Source: Lotus japonicus
Lineage: Eukaryota; Streptophyta; Magnoliopsida; Fabales; Fabaceae
NCBI RefSeq assembly: GCF_012489685.1
Contig: NC_080042.1
Span: 27,905,158 to 27,969,157 of the forward strand
Length of the DNA: 64,000 nucleotides
Reading direction: 5' to 3'
The notes below the pieces were generated by a model that made no database searches, had not been told where the DNA came from, and saw only the letters and a list, made by a program, of their open reading frames with translations. This document shows positions 1 through 11,400 of the stretch, piece by piece; within the stretch, counting starts at the first letter, position 1, and the number at the start of each line of letters is the position of its first letter. The position numbers and the translations under genes were made by a program.

Positions 1-479
1 CGTTTAAGCTCATGATATTCCTCCATCGAATATGATGCAAGTTCGTAGAGCTCAACTAAATGTCGGTGTTTAAGGATAAGGGATATGGGTTTGGGGTTTT
101 GGTTTTAGAGTTAGACAAATATATGAAGAGGCAAACAAGCTTTTGAGAGGACATAAATTTAAAATCGTGTTGTTAATCTATTATATGTGATATGAGTTCT
201 TAGAGCTCCACTAAAAGTTGCTACAAATGGAGAATTGTAACGAAATAAGTAGAGTAGGAGCAAAGGAGAAAGACGCCGAAATATTGCTTTTGAGTGGAGA
301 AATTCGTCCTTAATGACAAAAAGTGTCTTGTTGTACCACAATAAGTTTAAGCTCATGATATTCCTCCATCGAATGTGATGCAAGTTCGTAGAGCTTAACT
401 AAATGTCGGTGTTTAAGGATAAGGGTTATGGGTTTGGGGTTTTGGTTTTAGTGTTAGACAAATATATAAAGAGGCAAAC

Positions 480-2120
480 AAGCTTTTGAGATGACATAAA
501 TTTAAAATCGTGTTGTTAATCTAATGTATGTGATATGAGTTCGTAGAGCTCAACCCAAACTTCTACAAATGGAGAAATGTAATGAAATAAGTAGAGTAGG
601 AACAAAGGAGAAAGAGCCTAAAATATTGCTTTTGAGTGGAGAAATTCGTCCCTAATGACCAAAAGTGTCTTGTTGTAACACAATAAGTTTAAGCTCATGA
701 TATTCCTCCATCGAATGTGACGCAAGTTCGTAGAGCTTAACTAAATGTCGGTGTTTAAGGATAAGGGTTATAGGTTTGGGGTTTAGGTTTTATTGTTAGA
801 CATATATATAAAGAGGCAAACAAGCTTTTGAGATGACATAAATTTAAAATCGTGTTGTTAATCTAATGTATGTGATATGAGTTCGTAGAGCTCAACCCAA
901 ACTTCTACAAATGGAGAATTGTAATGAAATAAGTAGAGTAGGAACAAAGGAGAAAGAGCCCAAAATATTGCTTTTGAGTGGAGAAATTCGTCCCTAATGA
1001 CCAAAAGTGTCTTGTTGTAACACAATAAGTTTAAGCTCATGATATTCCTCCATCGAATGTGACGCAAGTTCGTAGAGCTTAACTAAATGTCGGTGTTTAA
1101 GGATAAGGGTTATAGGTTTGGGGTTTAGGTTTTATTGTTAGACATATATATAAAGAGGCAAACAAGCTTTTGAGATGACATAAATTTAAAATCGTGTTGT
1201 TAATCTAATGTATGTGATATGAGTTCGTAGAGCTCAACTAAAACTTACTACAAATGAGGAATTGTAACGAAATAAGTAGAGTACGAACAAAGGAGAAAGA
1301 CGCCGAAATATTGCTTTTGAGTGGAGAAATTCGTCCTTAATGACAAAAAGTGTCTTGTTGTACCACAATAAGTTTAAGCTCATGATATTCCTCCATCGAA
1401 TGTGATGCAAGTTCGTAGAGCTTAACTAAATGTCGGTGTTTAAGGATAAGGGTTATGGGTTTGGGGTTTTGGTTTTAGTGTTAGACAAATATATAAAGAG
1501 GCAAACAAGCTTTTGAGATGACATAAATTTAAAATCGTGTTGTTAATCTAATGTATGTGATATGAGTTCGTAGAGCTCAACCCAAACTTCTACAAATGGA
1601 GAAATGTAATGAAATAAGTAGAGTAGGAACAAAGGAGAAAGAGCCTAAAATATTGCTTTTGAGTGGAGAAATTCGTCCCTAATGACCAAAAGTGTCTTGT
1701 TGTAACACAATAAGTTTAAGCTCATGATATTCCTCCATCGAATGTGACGCAAGTTCGTAGAGCTTAACTAAATGTCGAAGTTTAAGGATAAGGGTTATGG
1801 GTTTGGGGTTTAGGTTTTATTGTTAGACAAATATATAAAGAGGCAAACAAGCTTTTGAGATGACATAAATTTAAAATCGTGTTGTTAATCTAATGTATGT
1901 GATATGAGTTCGTAGAGCTCAACCAAAACTTCTACAAATGGAGAATTGTAACGAAATAAGTAGAGGAGGAACAAAGGAGAAAGAGCCCAAAATATTGCTT
2001 TTGAGTGGAGAAATTCGTCCCTAATGATCAAAAGTGTCTTGTTGTACCACAATAAGTTTAAGCTCATGATATTCCTCCATCGAATGTGATGCAAGTTCGT
2101 AGAGCTTAACTAAATGTCGG
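480..2120 (+). repeat. Three-monomer higher-order duplication, 1,027-bp period
   Basis: The monomer with the AACCCAAAC and GAAATGTAATG variants near 550-585 returns near 1577-1612, and its neighbours follow at the same offset of 1,027 bp, which is three monomers. Shared rare variants show that a trimer was copied as a block. Confidence 0.75.
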
Positions 2121-3160
2121 TGTTTAAGGATAAAGGTTATGGGTTTGGGGTTTAAGTTTTAGTGTTAGACAAATATATAAAGAGGCAAACAAGCTTTTGA
2201 GATGACATAAATTTAAAATCGTGTTGTTAATCTAATGTATGTGATATGAGTTCGTAGAGCTCAACCCAAACTTCTACAAATGGAGAATTGTAATGAAATA
2301 AGTAGAGTAGGAACAAAGGAGAAAGAGCCCAAAATATTGCTTTTGAGTGGAGAAATTCGTCCCTAATGATCAAAAGTGTCTTGTTGTAACACAATAAGTT
2401 TAAGCTCATGATATTCCTCCATCGAATGTGACGCAAGTTCATAGAGCTTAACTAAATGTCGCTGTTTAAGGATAAGGGTTATGGGTTTGGGGTTTAGGTT
2501 TTATTGTTAGACAAATATATAAAGAGGCAAACAAGCTTTTGAGAGGACATTAATTTAAAATCGTGTTGTTAATCTAATGTATGTGATATGAGTTCGTAGA
2601 GCTCAACCAAAACTTCTACAAATGGAGAATTGTAACGAAATTAGTAGAGTAGGAACAAAGGAGAAAGAGCCCAAAATATTGCTTTTGAGTGGAGAAATTC
2701 GTCCCTAATGATCAAAAGTGTCTTGTTGTACCACAATAAGTTTAAGCTCATGATATTCCTCCATCGAATGTGATGCAAGTTCGTAGAGCTCAACTAAATG
2801 TCGGTGTTTAAGGACAAGGGTCATTGGGGTTTAGGTTTTAGAGTTAGACAAATATATAAAGGGGCAAACAAGCTTTTGAGAGGACATAGATTTAAAATCG
2901 TGTTGTTAATCTATTATATGTGATATGAGTTCTTAGAGCTCCACTAAAAGTTGCTACAAATGGAGAATTATAACGAAATAAGTAGAGTAGGAACAAAGGA
3001 GAAAGAGACCAAAATATTGCTTTTGAGTGGAGAAATTCGTCCCTAATCACCAAAAGTGTCTTGTTGTACCACAATAAGTTTAAGCTCATGATATTCCTCC
3101 ATCGAATGTGATGCAAGTTCGTAGAGCTTAACTAAATGTCGGTGTTTAAGGATAAGGGTT
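1885..3160 (+). repeat. Block duplicated at 11.93-13.20 kb (10,044-bp offset)
   Basis: Monomers here share private variants with those about 10,043-10,044 bp downstream. Examples are the AACCCAAAC monomer at 2227-2442 and 12271-12480, and the GGTCATTGGGG tract with its AAAGGGGCAAAC follower at about 2818-2870 and 12861-12910. The second copy of that tract has lost one T. This implies a long-range copy within the array. Confidence 0.7.
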
Positions 3161-4879
3161 ATGGGTTTGGGGTTTAGGTTTTAGAGTTAGACAAATATAT
3201 AAAGAGGCAAACAAGCTTTTGAGATGACTTAAATTTAAAATCGTGTTGTTAATCTAATGTATGTGATATGAGTTCATACAGCTCAACTAAAACTTACTAC
3301 AAATGGAGAATTGTAACGAAATAAGTAGAGGAGGAACAAAGGAGAAAGAGCCCAAAATATTGCTTTTGAGTGGAGAAATTCGTCCCTAATGACCAAAAGT
3401 GTCTTGTTGTAACACAATAAGTTTAAGCTCATGATATTACTCCATCGAATGTGGCGCAAGTTCGTAGAGCTTAACTAAATGTCGATGTTTAAGGATAAGG
3501 GTTATGGGTTTGGGGTTTAGGTTTTATTGTTAGACAAATATATAAAGAGGCAAACAAGCTTTTGAGATGACATAAATTTAAAATCGTGTTGTTAATCTAA
3601 TGTATGTGATATGAGTTCGTAGAGCTCAACCAAAACTTCTACAAATGGAGAATTGTAACGAAATAAGTAGAGTAGGAACAAACGAGAAAGAGACCAAAAT
3701 ATTGCTTTTGAGTGGAAAATTCGTCCCTAATGACCAAAAGTGTCTTGTTGTACCACAATAAGTTTAAGCTCATGATATTCCTCCATCGAATGTGATGCAA
3801 GTTCGTAGAGCTTAACTAAATGTCGGTGTTTAAGGATAAAGGTTTTGGGTTTGGGGTTTAGGTTTTAGAGTTAGACAGATATATAAACAGGCAAACAAGC
3901 TTTTGAGATGACATAAATTTAAAATCGTGTTGTTAATCTAATGTATGTGATATGAGTTCGTACAGCTCAACTAAAACTTACTACAAATGGAGAATTGTAA
4001 CGAAATAAGTAGAGGAGGAACAAAGGAGAAAGAGCCCAAAATATTGCTTTTGAGTGGAGAAATTCGTCCCTAATGATCAAAAGTGTCTTGTTGTACCACA
4101 ATAAGTTTAAGCTCATGATATTCCTCCATCGAATGTCATGCCAGTTCGTAGAGCTCAACTAAATGTCGGTGTCTAAGGTTAAGGGTTAAGGGTTAAGGGT
4201 TTGGGGTTTAGGGTTTAGGGTTTAGGTTTTAGAGTTGGACAAAAGTCTAAAGAAGCAAACAAGCTTTTGAGAGGACATAAATTTAAAATCGTGTTGTTCA
4301 TCTATTGTATATGTAATCTGAGTTCGTAGAGCTCAACTAAAACTTACTACAAATGGAGAATTGTACCGAAATAAGTAGAGTAGAAACAAAGGAGAAAGAG
4401 GCCTAAATATTGCTTTTGAGTGGAGAAATTCGTCCCTAATGACCAAAAGTGTCTTGTTGTACCACAATAAGTTTAAGCTCATGATATTCCTCCATCGAAT
4501 GTGATGCAAGTTCGTAGAGCTCAACTAAATGTCGGTGTTTAAGGACAAGGGTTATGGGTTTGGGGTTTAGGTTTTAGAGTTAGACAAATATATAAAGAGG
4601 CAAACAAGCTTTTGAGATGACATAAATTTAAAATCGTGTTGTTAATCTAATGTATGTGATATGAGTTCGTAGAGCTCACTAAAACTTACTACAAATGGAG
4701 AATTGTAACGAAATAAGTAGAGGAGGAACAAAGGAGAAAGAGCCCAAAATATTGCTTTTGAGTGGAGAAATTCGTCCCTAATGATCAAAAGTGTCTTGTT
4801 GTACCACAATAAGTTTAAGCTCATGATATTCCTCCATCGAATGTGATGCAAGTTCGTAGAGCTCAACTAAATGTCGGTG

Positions 4880-6660
4880 TTTAAGGATAAGGGTTATGGG
4901 TTTGGGTTTAGGGTTTAGGGTAGGGTTTAGGTTTAGCGTTTGGTTTTAGAGTAGACAAAAGTAGAAAGAGGCAAACAAGCTTTTGAGAGGACATTAATTT
5001 AAAATCGTATTGTAATCTATAGTATGTGATATGAGTTCGTTGAGCTCCACTAAACTTACTACAAATGGAGAATTGTAACGAAAGAAGTAGAGTAGGAACA
5101 AAGGAGAAGGAGCCAAAATATTCCTTTTGAGTGGAGAAATTCGTCCCTAATGACCAAAAGTGTCTTGTTGTACCACAATAAGTTTAAGCTCATGATATTC
5201 CTCCATCGAATGTGATGCCAGTTCGTAGAGCTAACTAAATGTCGGTGTTGTTAAGGGTAAGGGTTAAGGGTTTGGGGTTTAGGGTTAGGTTTAGGTTTTA
5301 GAGTTGGACAAAAGTCTAAAGAAGCAAACAAGCTTTTGAGAGGACATAAATTTAAAATCGTGTTGTTCATCTATTGTATATGTAATCTGAGTTCGTAGAG
5401 CTCAACTAAAACTTACTACAAATGGAGAATTGTACGAAATAAGTAGAGTAGAAACAAAGGAGAAAGAGGCCTAAATATTGCTTTTGAGTGGAGAAATTCG
5501 TCCCTAATGACCAAAAGTGTCTTGTTGTACCACAATAAGTTTAAGCTCATGATATTCCTCCATCGAATGTGATGCAAGTTCGTAGAGCTCAACTAAATGT
5601 CGGTGTTTAAGGACAAGGGTTATGGGTTTGGGGTTTAGGTTTTAGAGTTAGACAAATATATAAAGAGGCAAACAAGCTTTTGAGATGACATAAATTTAAA
5701 ATCGTGTTGTTAATCTAATGTATGTGATATGAGTTCGTAGAGCTCAACTAAAACTTACTACAAATGGAGAATTGTAACGAAATAAGTAGAGGAGGAACAA
5801 AGGAGAAAGAGCCCAAAATATTGCTTTTGAGTGGAGAAATTCGTCCCTAATGATCAAAAGTGTCTTGTTGTACCACAATAAGTTTAAGCTCATGATATTC
5901 CTCCATCGAATGTGATGCAAGTTCGTAGAGCTTAACTAAATGTCGGTGTTTAAGGATAAGGGTTATGGGTTTGGGGTTTAGGTTTTAGGTTAGACAAATA
6001 ATAAAGAGGCAACAAGCTTTTGAGAGACATAAATTTAAAATGTTTGTAATCTATGTATGTGATATGAGTTCGTAGAGCTCAACTAAACTTACTACAAATG
6101 GAGAATTGTAAGAAAAAGTAGAGTAGGAACAAAGGAGAAAGAGCCAAAATATTGCTTTTGAGTGGAGAAATTCGTCCCTAATGACCAAAAGTGTCTATAA
6201 GTTAAGCTATGATATTCTCCATCGAATGTGATGCAGTTCGTAGAGCTAACTAAATGTCGTGTTTAGGATAAGGGTTATGGTTTGGGTTTAGGTTTTAGTT
6301 AGACAAAATTAAAGAGCAAACAAGCTTTTGAGAGACATAAATTTAAAATCGTTTGTTATCTATGTATGTATATGAGTTCGTAGAGCTCAACAAAACTTAC
6401 TACAAATGGAGAATTGTAACGAAATAAGTAGAGTAGAACAAAGGAGAAAGAGCCAAATATTGCTTTTGAGTGGAGAAATTCGTCCCTAATGACAAAAGTG
6501 TCTTGTTGTACCACAATAAGTTTAAGCTCATGATATTCCTCCATCGAATGTGATGCAAGTTCGTAGAGCTCAACTAAATGTCGGTGTTTAAGGATAAGGG
6601 TTATGGGTTTGGGGTTTAGGTTTTTAGAGTTAGACAAAATATAAAGAGGCAAACAAGCTT
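4880..6660 (+). repeat. Satellite stretch with many single-base deletions
   Basis: Monomers here match their neighbours except for frequent 1-base losses, mostly in short homopolymers and doublets. Examples are the shortened tract near 5995-6050, GTGTCTATAAG near 6191 (about a dozen bases missing relative to the usual GTGTCTTGTTGTACCACAATAAG stretch) and shortened tracts at 6255-6360. Similar but weaker losses occur near 7665-7745 and 9275-9340. Neighbouring monomers are clean. I read this as probable uncorrected sequencing or consensus error, with true decay as the alternative. Confidence 0.65.
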
Positions 6661-7287
6661 TTGAGATGACATAAATTTAAAATCGTGTTGTTAATCTAAT
6701 GTATGTGATATGAGTTCGTAGAGCTCAACTAAAACTTACTACAAATGGAGAATTGTAACGAAATAAGTAGAGTAGGAACAAAGGAGAAAGAGCCAAAATA
6801 TTGCTTTTGAGTGGAGAAATTCGTCCCTAATGACCAAAAGTGTCTTGTTGTACCACAATAAGTTTAAGCTCATGATATTCCTCCATCGAATGTGATGCAA
6901 GTTCGTAGAGCTTAACTAAATGTCGGTGTTTAAGGATAAGGGTTATGGGTTTGGGGTTTAGGTTTTAGAGTTAGACAAATATATAAAGAGGCAAACAAGC
7001 TTTTGAGATGACATAAATTTAAAATCGTTTGTTAATCTAATGTATGTGATATGAGTTCGTAGAGCTCAACTAAAACTTACTACAAATGGAGAATTGTAAC
7101 GAAATAAGTAGAGTAGGAACAAAGGAGAAAGAGCCAAAATATTGCTTTTGAGTGGAGAAATTCGTCCCTAATGACCAAAAGTGTCTTGTTGTACCACAAT
7201 AAGTTTAAGCTCATGATATTCCTCCATCGAATGTGATGCAAGTTCGTAGAGCTCAACTAAATGTCGGTGTTTAAGGATAAGGGTTAT

Positions 7288-7325
7288 GGGTTTAGGGTTT
7301 AGGGTTTAGGGTTTAGGGTTTAGCG
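7288..7325 (+). repeat. Interstitial telomere-like tract, 4 x TTTAGGG
   Basis: Four perfect tandem TTTAGGG heptamers are followed by the variant TTTAGCG. The G-rich strand is the plus strand. Confidence 0.9.
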
Positions 7326-8375
7326 TTTGGGTTTTAGAGTAGGACAAAAGTAGAAAGAGGCCAACAAGCTTTTGAGAGGACATTAATTTAAAATCGTATT
7401 AGTAATCTATAGTATGTGATATGAGTTCGTAGAGCTCCACTAAAACTTACTACAAATGGAGAATTGTAACGAAATAAGTAGAGTAGGAACAAAGGAGAAA
7501 GAGGCCAAAATATTGCTTTTGAGTGGAGAAATTCGTCCCTAATGACCAAAAGTGTCTTGTTGTACCACAATAAGTTTAAGCTCATGATATTCCTCCATCG
7601 AATGTGATGCCAGTTCGTAGAGCTGAACTAAATGTCGGTGTCTAAGGTTAAGGGTTAAGGGTTTGGGTTTAGGTTTAGGGTTTAAGGCGTTTAGGTTTTA
7701 GAGTTGGACAAAAGTTAAAGAAGCAAACAAGCTTTTGAGAGACATAAATTTAAAATCGTGTTGTTCATCTATTGTATATGTAATCTGAGTTCGTAGAGCT
7801 CAACTAAAACTTACTACAAATGGAGAATTGTACCGAAATAAGTAGAGTAGAAACAAAGGAGAAAGAGGCCTAAATATTGCTTTTGAGTGGAGAAATTCGT
7901 CCCTAATGACCAAAAGTGTCTTGTTGTACCACAATAAGTTTAAGCTCATGATATTCCTCCATCGAATGTGATGCAAGTTCGTAGAGCTCAACTAAATGTC
8001 GGTGTTTAAGGACAAGGGTTATGGGTTTGGGGTTTAGGTTTTAGAGTTAGACAAATATATAAAGAGGCAAACAAGCTTTTGAGATGACATAAATTTAAAA
8101 TCGTGTTGTTAATCTAATGTATGTGATATGAGTTCGTAGAGCTCAACTAAAACTTACTACAAATGGAGAATTGTAACGAAATAAGTAGAGGAGGAACAAA
8201 GGAGAAAGAGCCCAAAATATTGCTTTTGAGTGGAGAAATTCGTCCCTAATGATCAAAAGTGTCTTGTTGTACCACAATAAGTTTAAGCTCATGATATTCC
8301 TCCATCGAATGTGATGCAAGTTCGTAGAGCTCAACTAAATGTCGGTGTTTAAGGATAAGGGTTATGGGTTTGGGG

Positions 8376-8410
8376 TTTAGGGTTTAGGGTTTAGGGTTTA
8401 GGGTTTAGCG
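8376..8410 (+). repeat. Interstitial telomere-like tract, 4 x TTTAGGG
   Basis: Four perfect heptamers then TTTAGCG, in the equivalent monomer one trimer (about 1,086 bp) downstream of the tract at 7288. Confidence 0.9.
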
Positions 8411-11400
8411 TTTGGGTTTTAGAGTAGGACAAAAGTAGAAAGAGGCCAACAAGCTTTTGAGAGGACATTAATTTAAAATCGTATTAGTAATCTATAGTAT
8501 GTGATATGAGTTCGTTGAGCTCCACTGAAACTTACTACAAATGGAGAATTGTAACGAAAGAAGTAGAGTAGGAACAAAGGAGAAGGAGGCCAAAATATTC
8601 CTTTTGAGTGGAGAAATTCGTCCCTAATGACCAAAAGTGTCTTGTTGTACCACAATAAGTTTAAGCTCATGATATTCCTCCATCGAATGTGATGCCAGTT
8701 CGTAGAGCTGAACTAAATGTCGGTGTCTAGGTTAAGGGTTAAGGGTTAAGGGTTTGGGGTTTAGGGTTTAGGGTTTAGGTTTTAGAGTTGGACAAAAGTC
8801 TAAAGAAGCAAACAAGCTTTTGAGAGGACATAAATTTAAAATCGTGTTGTTCATCTATTGTATATGTAATCTGAGTTCGTAGAGCTCAACTAAAACTTAC
8901 TACAAATGGAGAATTGTACCGAAATAAGTAGAGTAGAAACAAAGGAGAAAGAGGCCTAAATATTGCTTTTGAGTGGAGAAATTCGTCCCTAATGACCAAA
9001 AGTGTCTTGTTGTACCACAATAAGTTTAAGCTCATGATATTCCTCCATCGAATGTGATGCAAGTTCGTAGAGCTCAACTAAATGTCGGTGTTTAAGGACA
9101 AGGGTTATGGGTTTGGGGTTTAGGTTTTAGAGTTAGACAAATATATAAAGAGGCAAACAAGCTTTTGAGATGACATAAATTTAAAATCGTGTTGTTAATC
9201 TAATGTATGTGATATGAGTTCGTAGAGCTCAACTAAAACTTACTACAAATGGAGAATTGTAACGAAATAAGTAGAGAGGAACAAAGGAGAAAGAGCCAAA
9301 ATATTGCTTTTGAGTGGAGAAATTCGTCCCTAATGACAAAAGTGTCTTGTTGTACCACAATAAGTTTAAGCTCATGATATTCCTCCATCGAATGTGATGC
9401 AAGTTCGTAGAGCTCAACTAAATGTCGGTGTTTAAGGATAAGGGTTATGGGTTTGGGGTTTAGGTTTTAGAGTTAGACAAATATATAAAGAGGCAAACAA
9501 GCTTTTGAGATGACATAAATTTAAAATCGTGTTGTTAATCTAATGTATGTGATATGAGTTCGTAGAGCTCAACTAAAACTTACTACAAATGGAGAATTGT
9601 AACGAAATAAGTAGAGTAGGAACAAAGGAGAAAGAGCCAAAATATTGCTTTTGAGTGGAAAATTCGTCCCTAATGACCAAAAGTGTCTTGTTGTACCACA
9701 ATAAGTTTAAGCTCATGATATTCCTCCATCGAATGTGATGCAAGTTCGTAGAGCTAACTAAATGTCGGTGTTTAAGGATAAGGGTTATGGGTTTGGGGTT
9801 TAGGTTTTAGAGTTAGACAAATATATAAAGAGGCAAACAAGCTTTTGAGATGACATAAATTTAAAATCGTGTTGTTAATCTAATGTATGTGATATGAGTT
9901 CGTAGAGCTCAACTAAAACTTACTACAAATGGAGAATTGTAACGAAATAAGTAGAGTAGGAACAAAGGAGAAAGAGACCAAAATATTGCTTTTGAGTGGA
10001 AAATTCGTCCCTAATGACCAAAAGTGTCTTGTTGTACCACAATAAGTTTAAGCTCATGATATTCCTCCATCGAATGTGATGCAAGTTCGTAGAGCTTAAC
10101 TAAATGTCGGTGTTTAAGGATAAGGTTATGGGTTTGGGGTTTAGGTTTTAGAGTTAGACAAATATATAAAGAGGCAAACAAGCTTTTGAGATGACATAAA
10201 TTTAAAATCGTGTTGTTAATCTAATGTATGTGATATGAGTTCGTAGAGCTCAACTAAAACTTACTACAAATGGAGAATTGTAACGAAATAAGTAGAGGAG
10301 GAACAAAGGAGAAAGAGCCCAAAATATTGCTTTTGAGTGGAGAAATTCGTCCCTAATGATCAAAAGTGTCTTGTTGTACCACAATAAGTTTAAGCTCATG
10401 ATATTCCTCCATCGAATGTGATGCAAGTTCGTAGAGCTTAACTAAATGTCGGTGTTTAAGGATAAGGGTTATGGGTTTGGGGTTTAGGTTTTAGAGTTAG
10501 ACAAATATATAAAGAGGCAAACAAGCTTTTGAGATGACATAAATTTAAAATCGTGTTGTTAATCTAATGTATGTGATATGAGTTCGTAGAGCTCAACTAA
10601 AACTTACTACAAATGGAGAATTGTAACGAAATAAGTAGAGTAGGAACAAAGGAGAAAGAGACCAAAATATTGCTTTTGAGTGGAAAATTCGTCCCTAATG
10701 ACCAAAAGTGTCTTGTTGTACCACAATAAGTTTAAGCTCATGATATTCCTCCATCGAATGTGATGCAAGTTCGTAGAGCTTAACTAAATGTCGGTGTTTA
10801 AGGATAAAGGTTATGGGTTTGGGGTTTAGGTTTTAGAGTTAGACAAATATATAAAGAGGCAAACAAGCTTTTGAGATGACATAAATTTAAAATCGGTTGT
10901 TAATCTAATGTATGTGATATGAGTTCGTAGAGCTCAACTAAAACTTACTACAAATGGAGAATTGTAACGAAATAAGTAGAGGAGGAACAAAGGAGAAAGA
11001 GCCCAAAATATTGCTTTTGAGTGGAGAAATTCGTCCCTAATGATCAAAAGTGTCTTGTTGTACCACAATAAGTTTAAGCTCATGATATTCCTCCATCGAA
11101 TGTGATGCAAGTTCGTAGAGCTTAACTAAATGTCGGTGTTTAAGGATAAGGGTTATGGGTTTGGGGTTTAGGTTTTAGAGTTAGACAAATATATAAAGAG
11201 GCAAACAAGCTTTTGAGATGACATAAATTTAAAATCGTGTTGTTAATCTAATGTATGTGATATGAGTTCGTAGAGCTCAACTAAAACTTACTACAAATGG
11301 AGAATTGTAACGAAATAAGTAGAGGAGGAACAAAGGAGAAAGAGCCCAAAATATTGCTTTTGAGTGGAGAAATTCGTCCCTAATGATCAAAAGTGTCTTG

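Larger units (their letters stand above)
4141..9460 (+). repeat. Trimeric higher-order repeat (~1,086 bp), several copies
   Basis: Three monomer subtypes alternate: one with the TTTAGGG-rich tract and AGTAGAAAGAGG, one with GGTTAAGGGTTAAGGG and GTCTAAAGAAGC, and one with GGACAAGGG and ATATATAAAG. Equivalent points lie at 7388/8473, 7800/8886 and 8143/9229, giving a period of 1,085-1,086 bp. A degraded copy lies at about 4.9-5.95 kb. The same trimer reappears at 14.6-18.5 kb with period 1,066, mainly because it holds fewer telomeric units. Confidence 0.8.
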
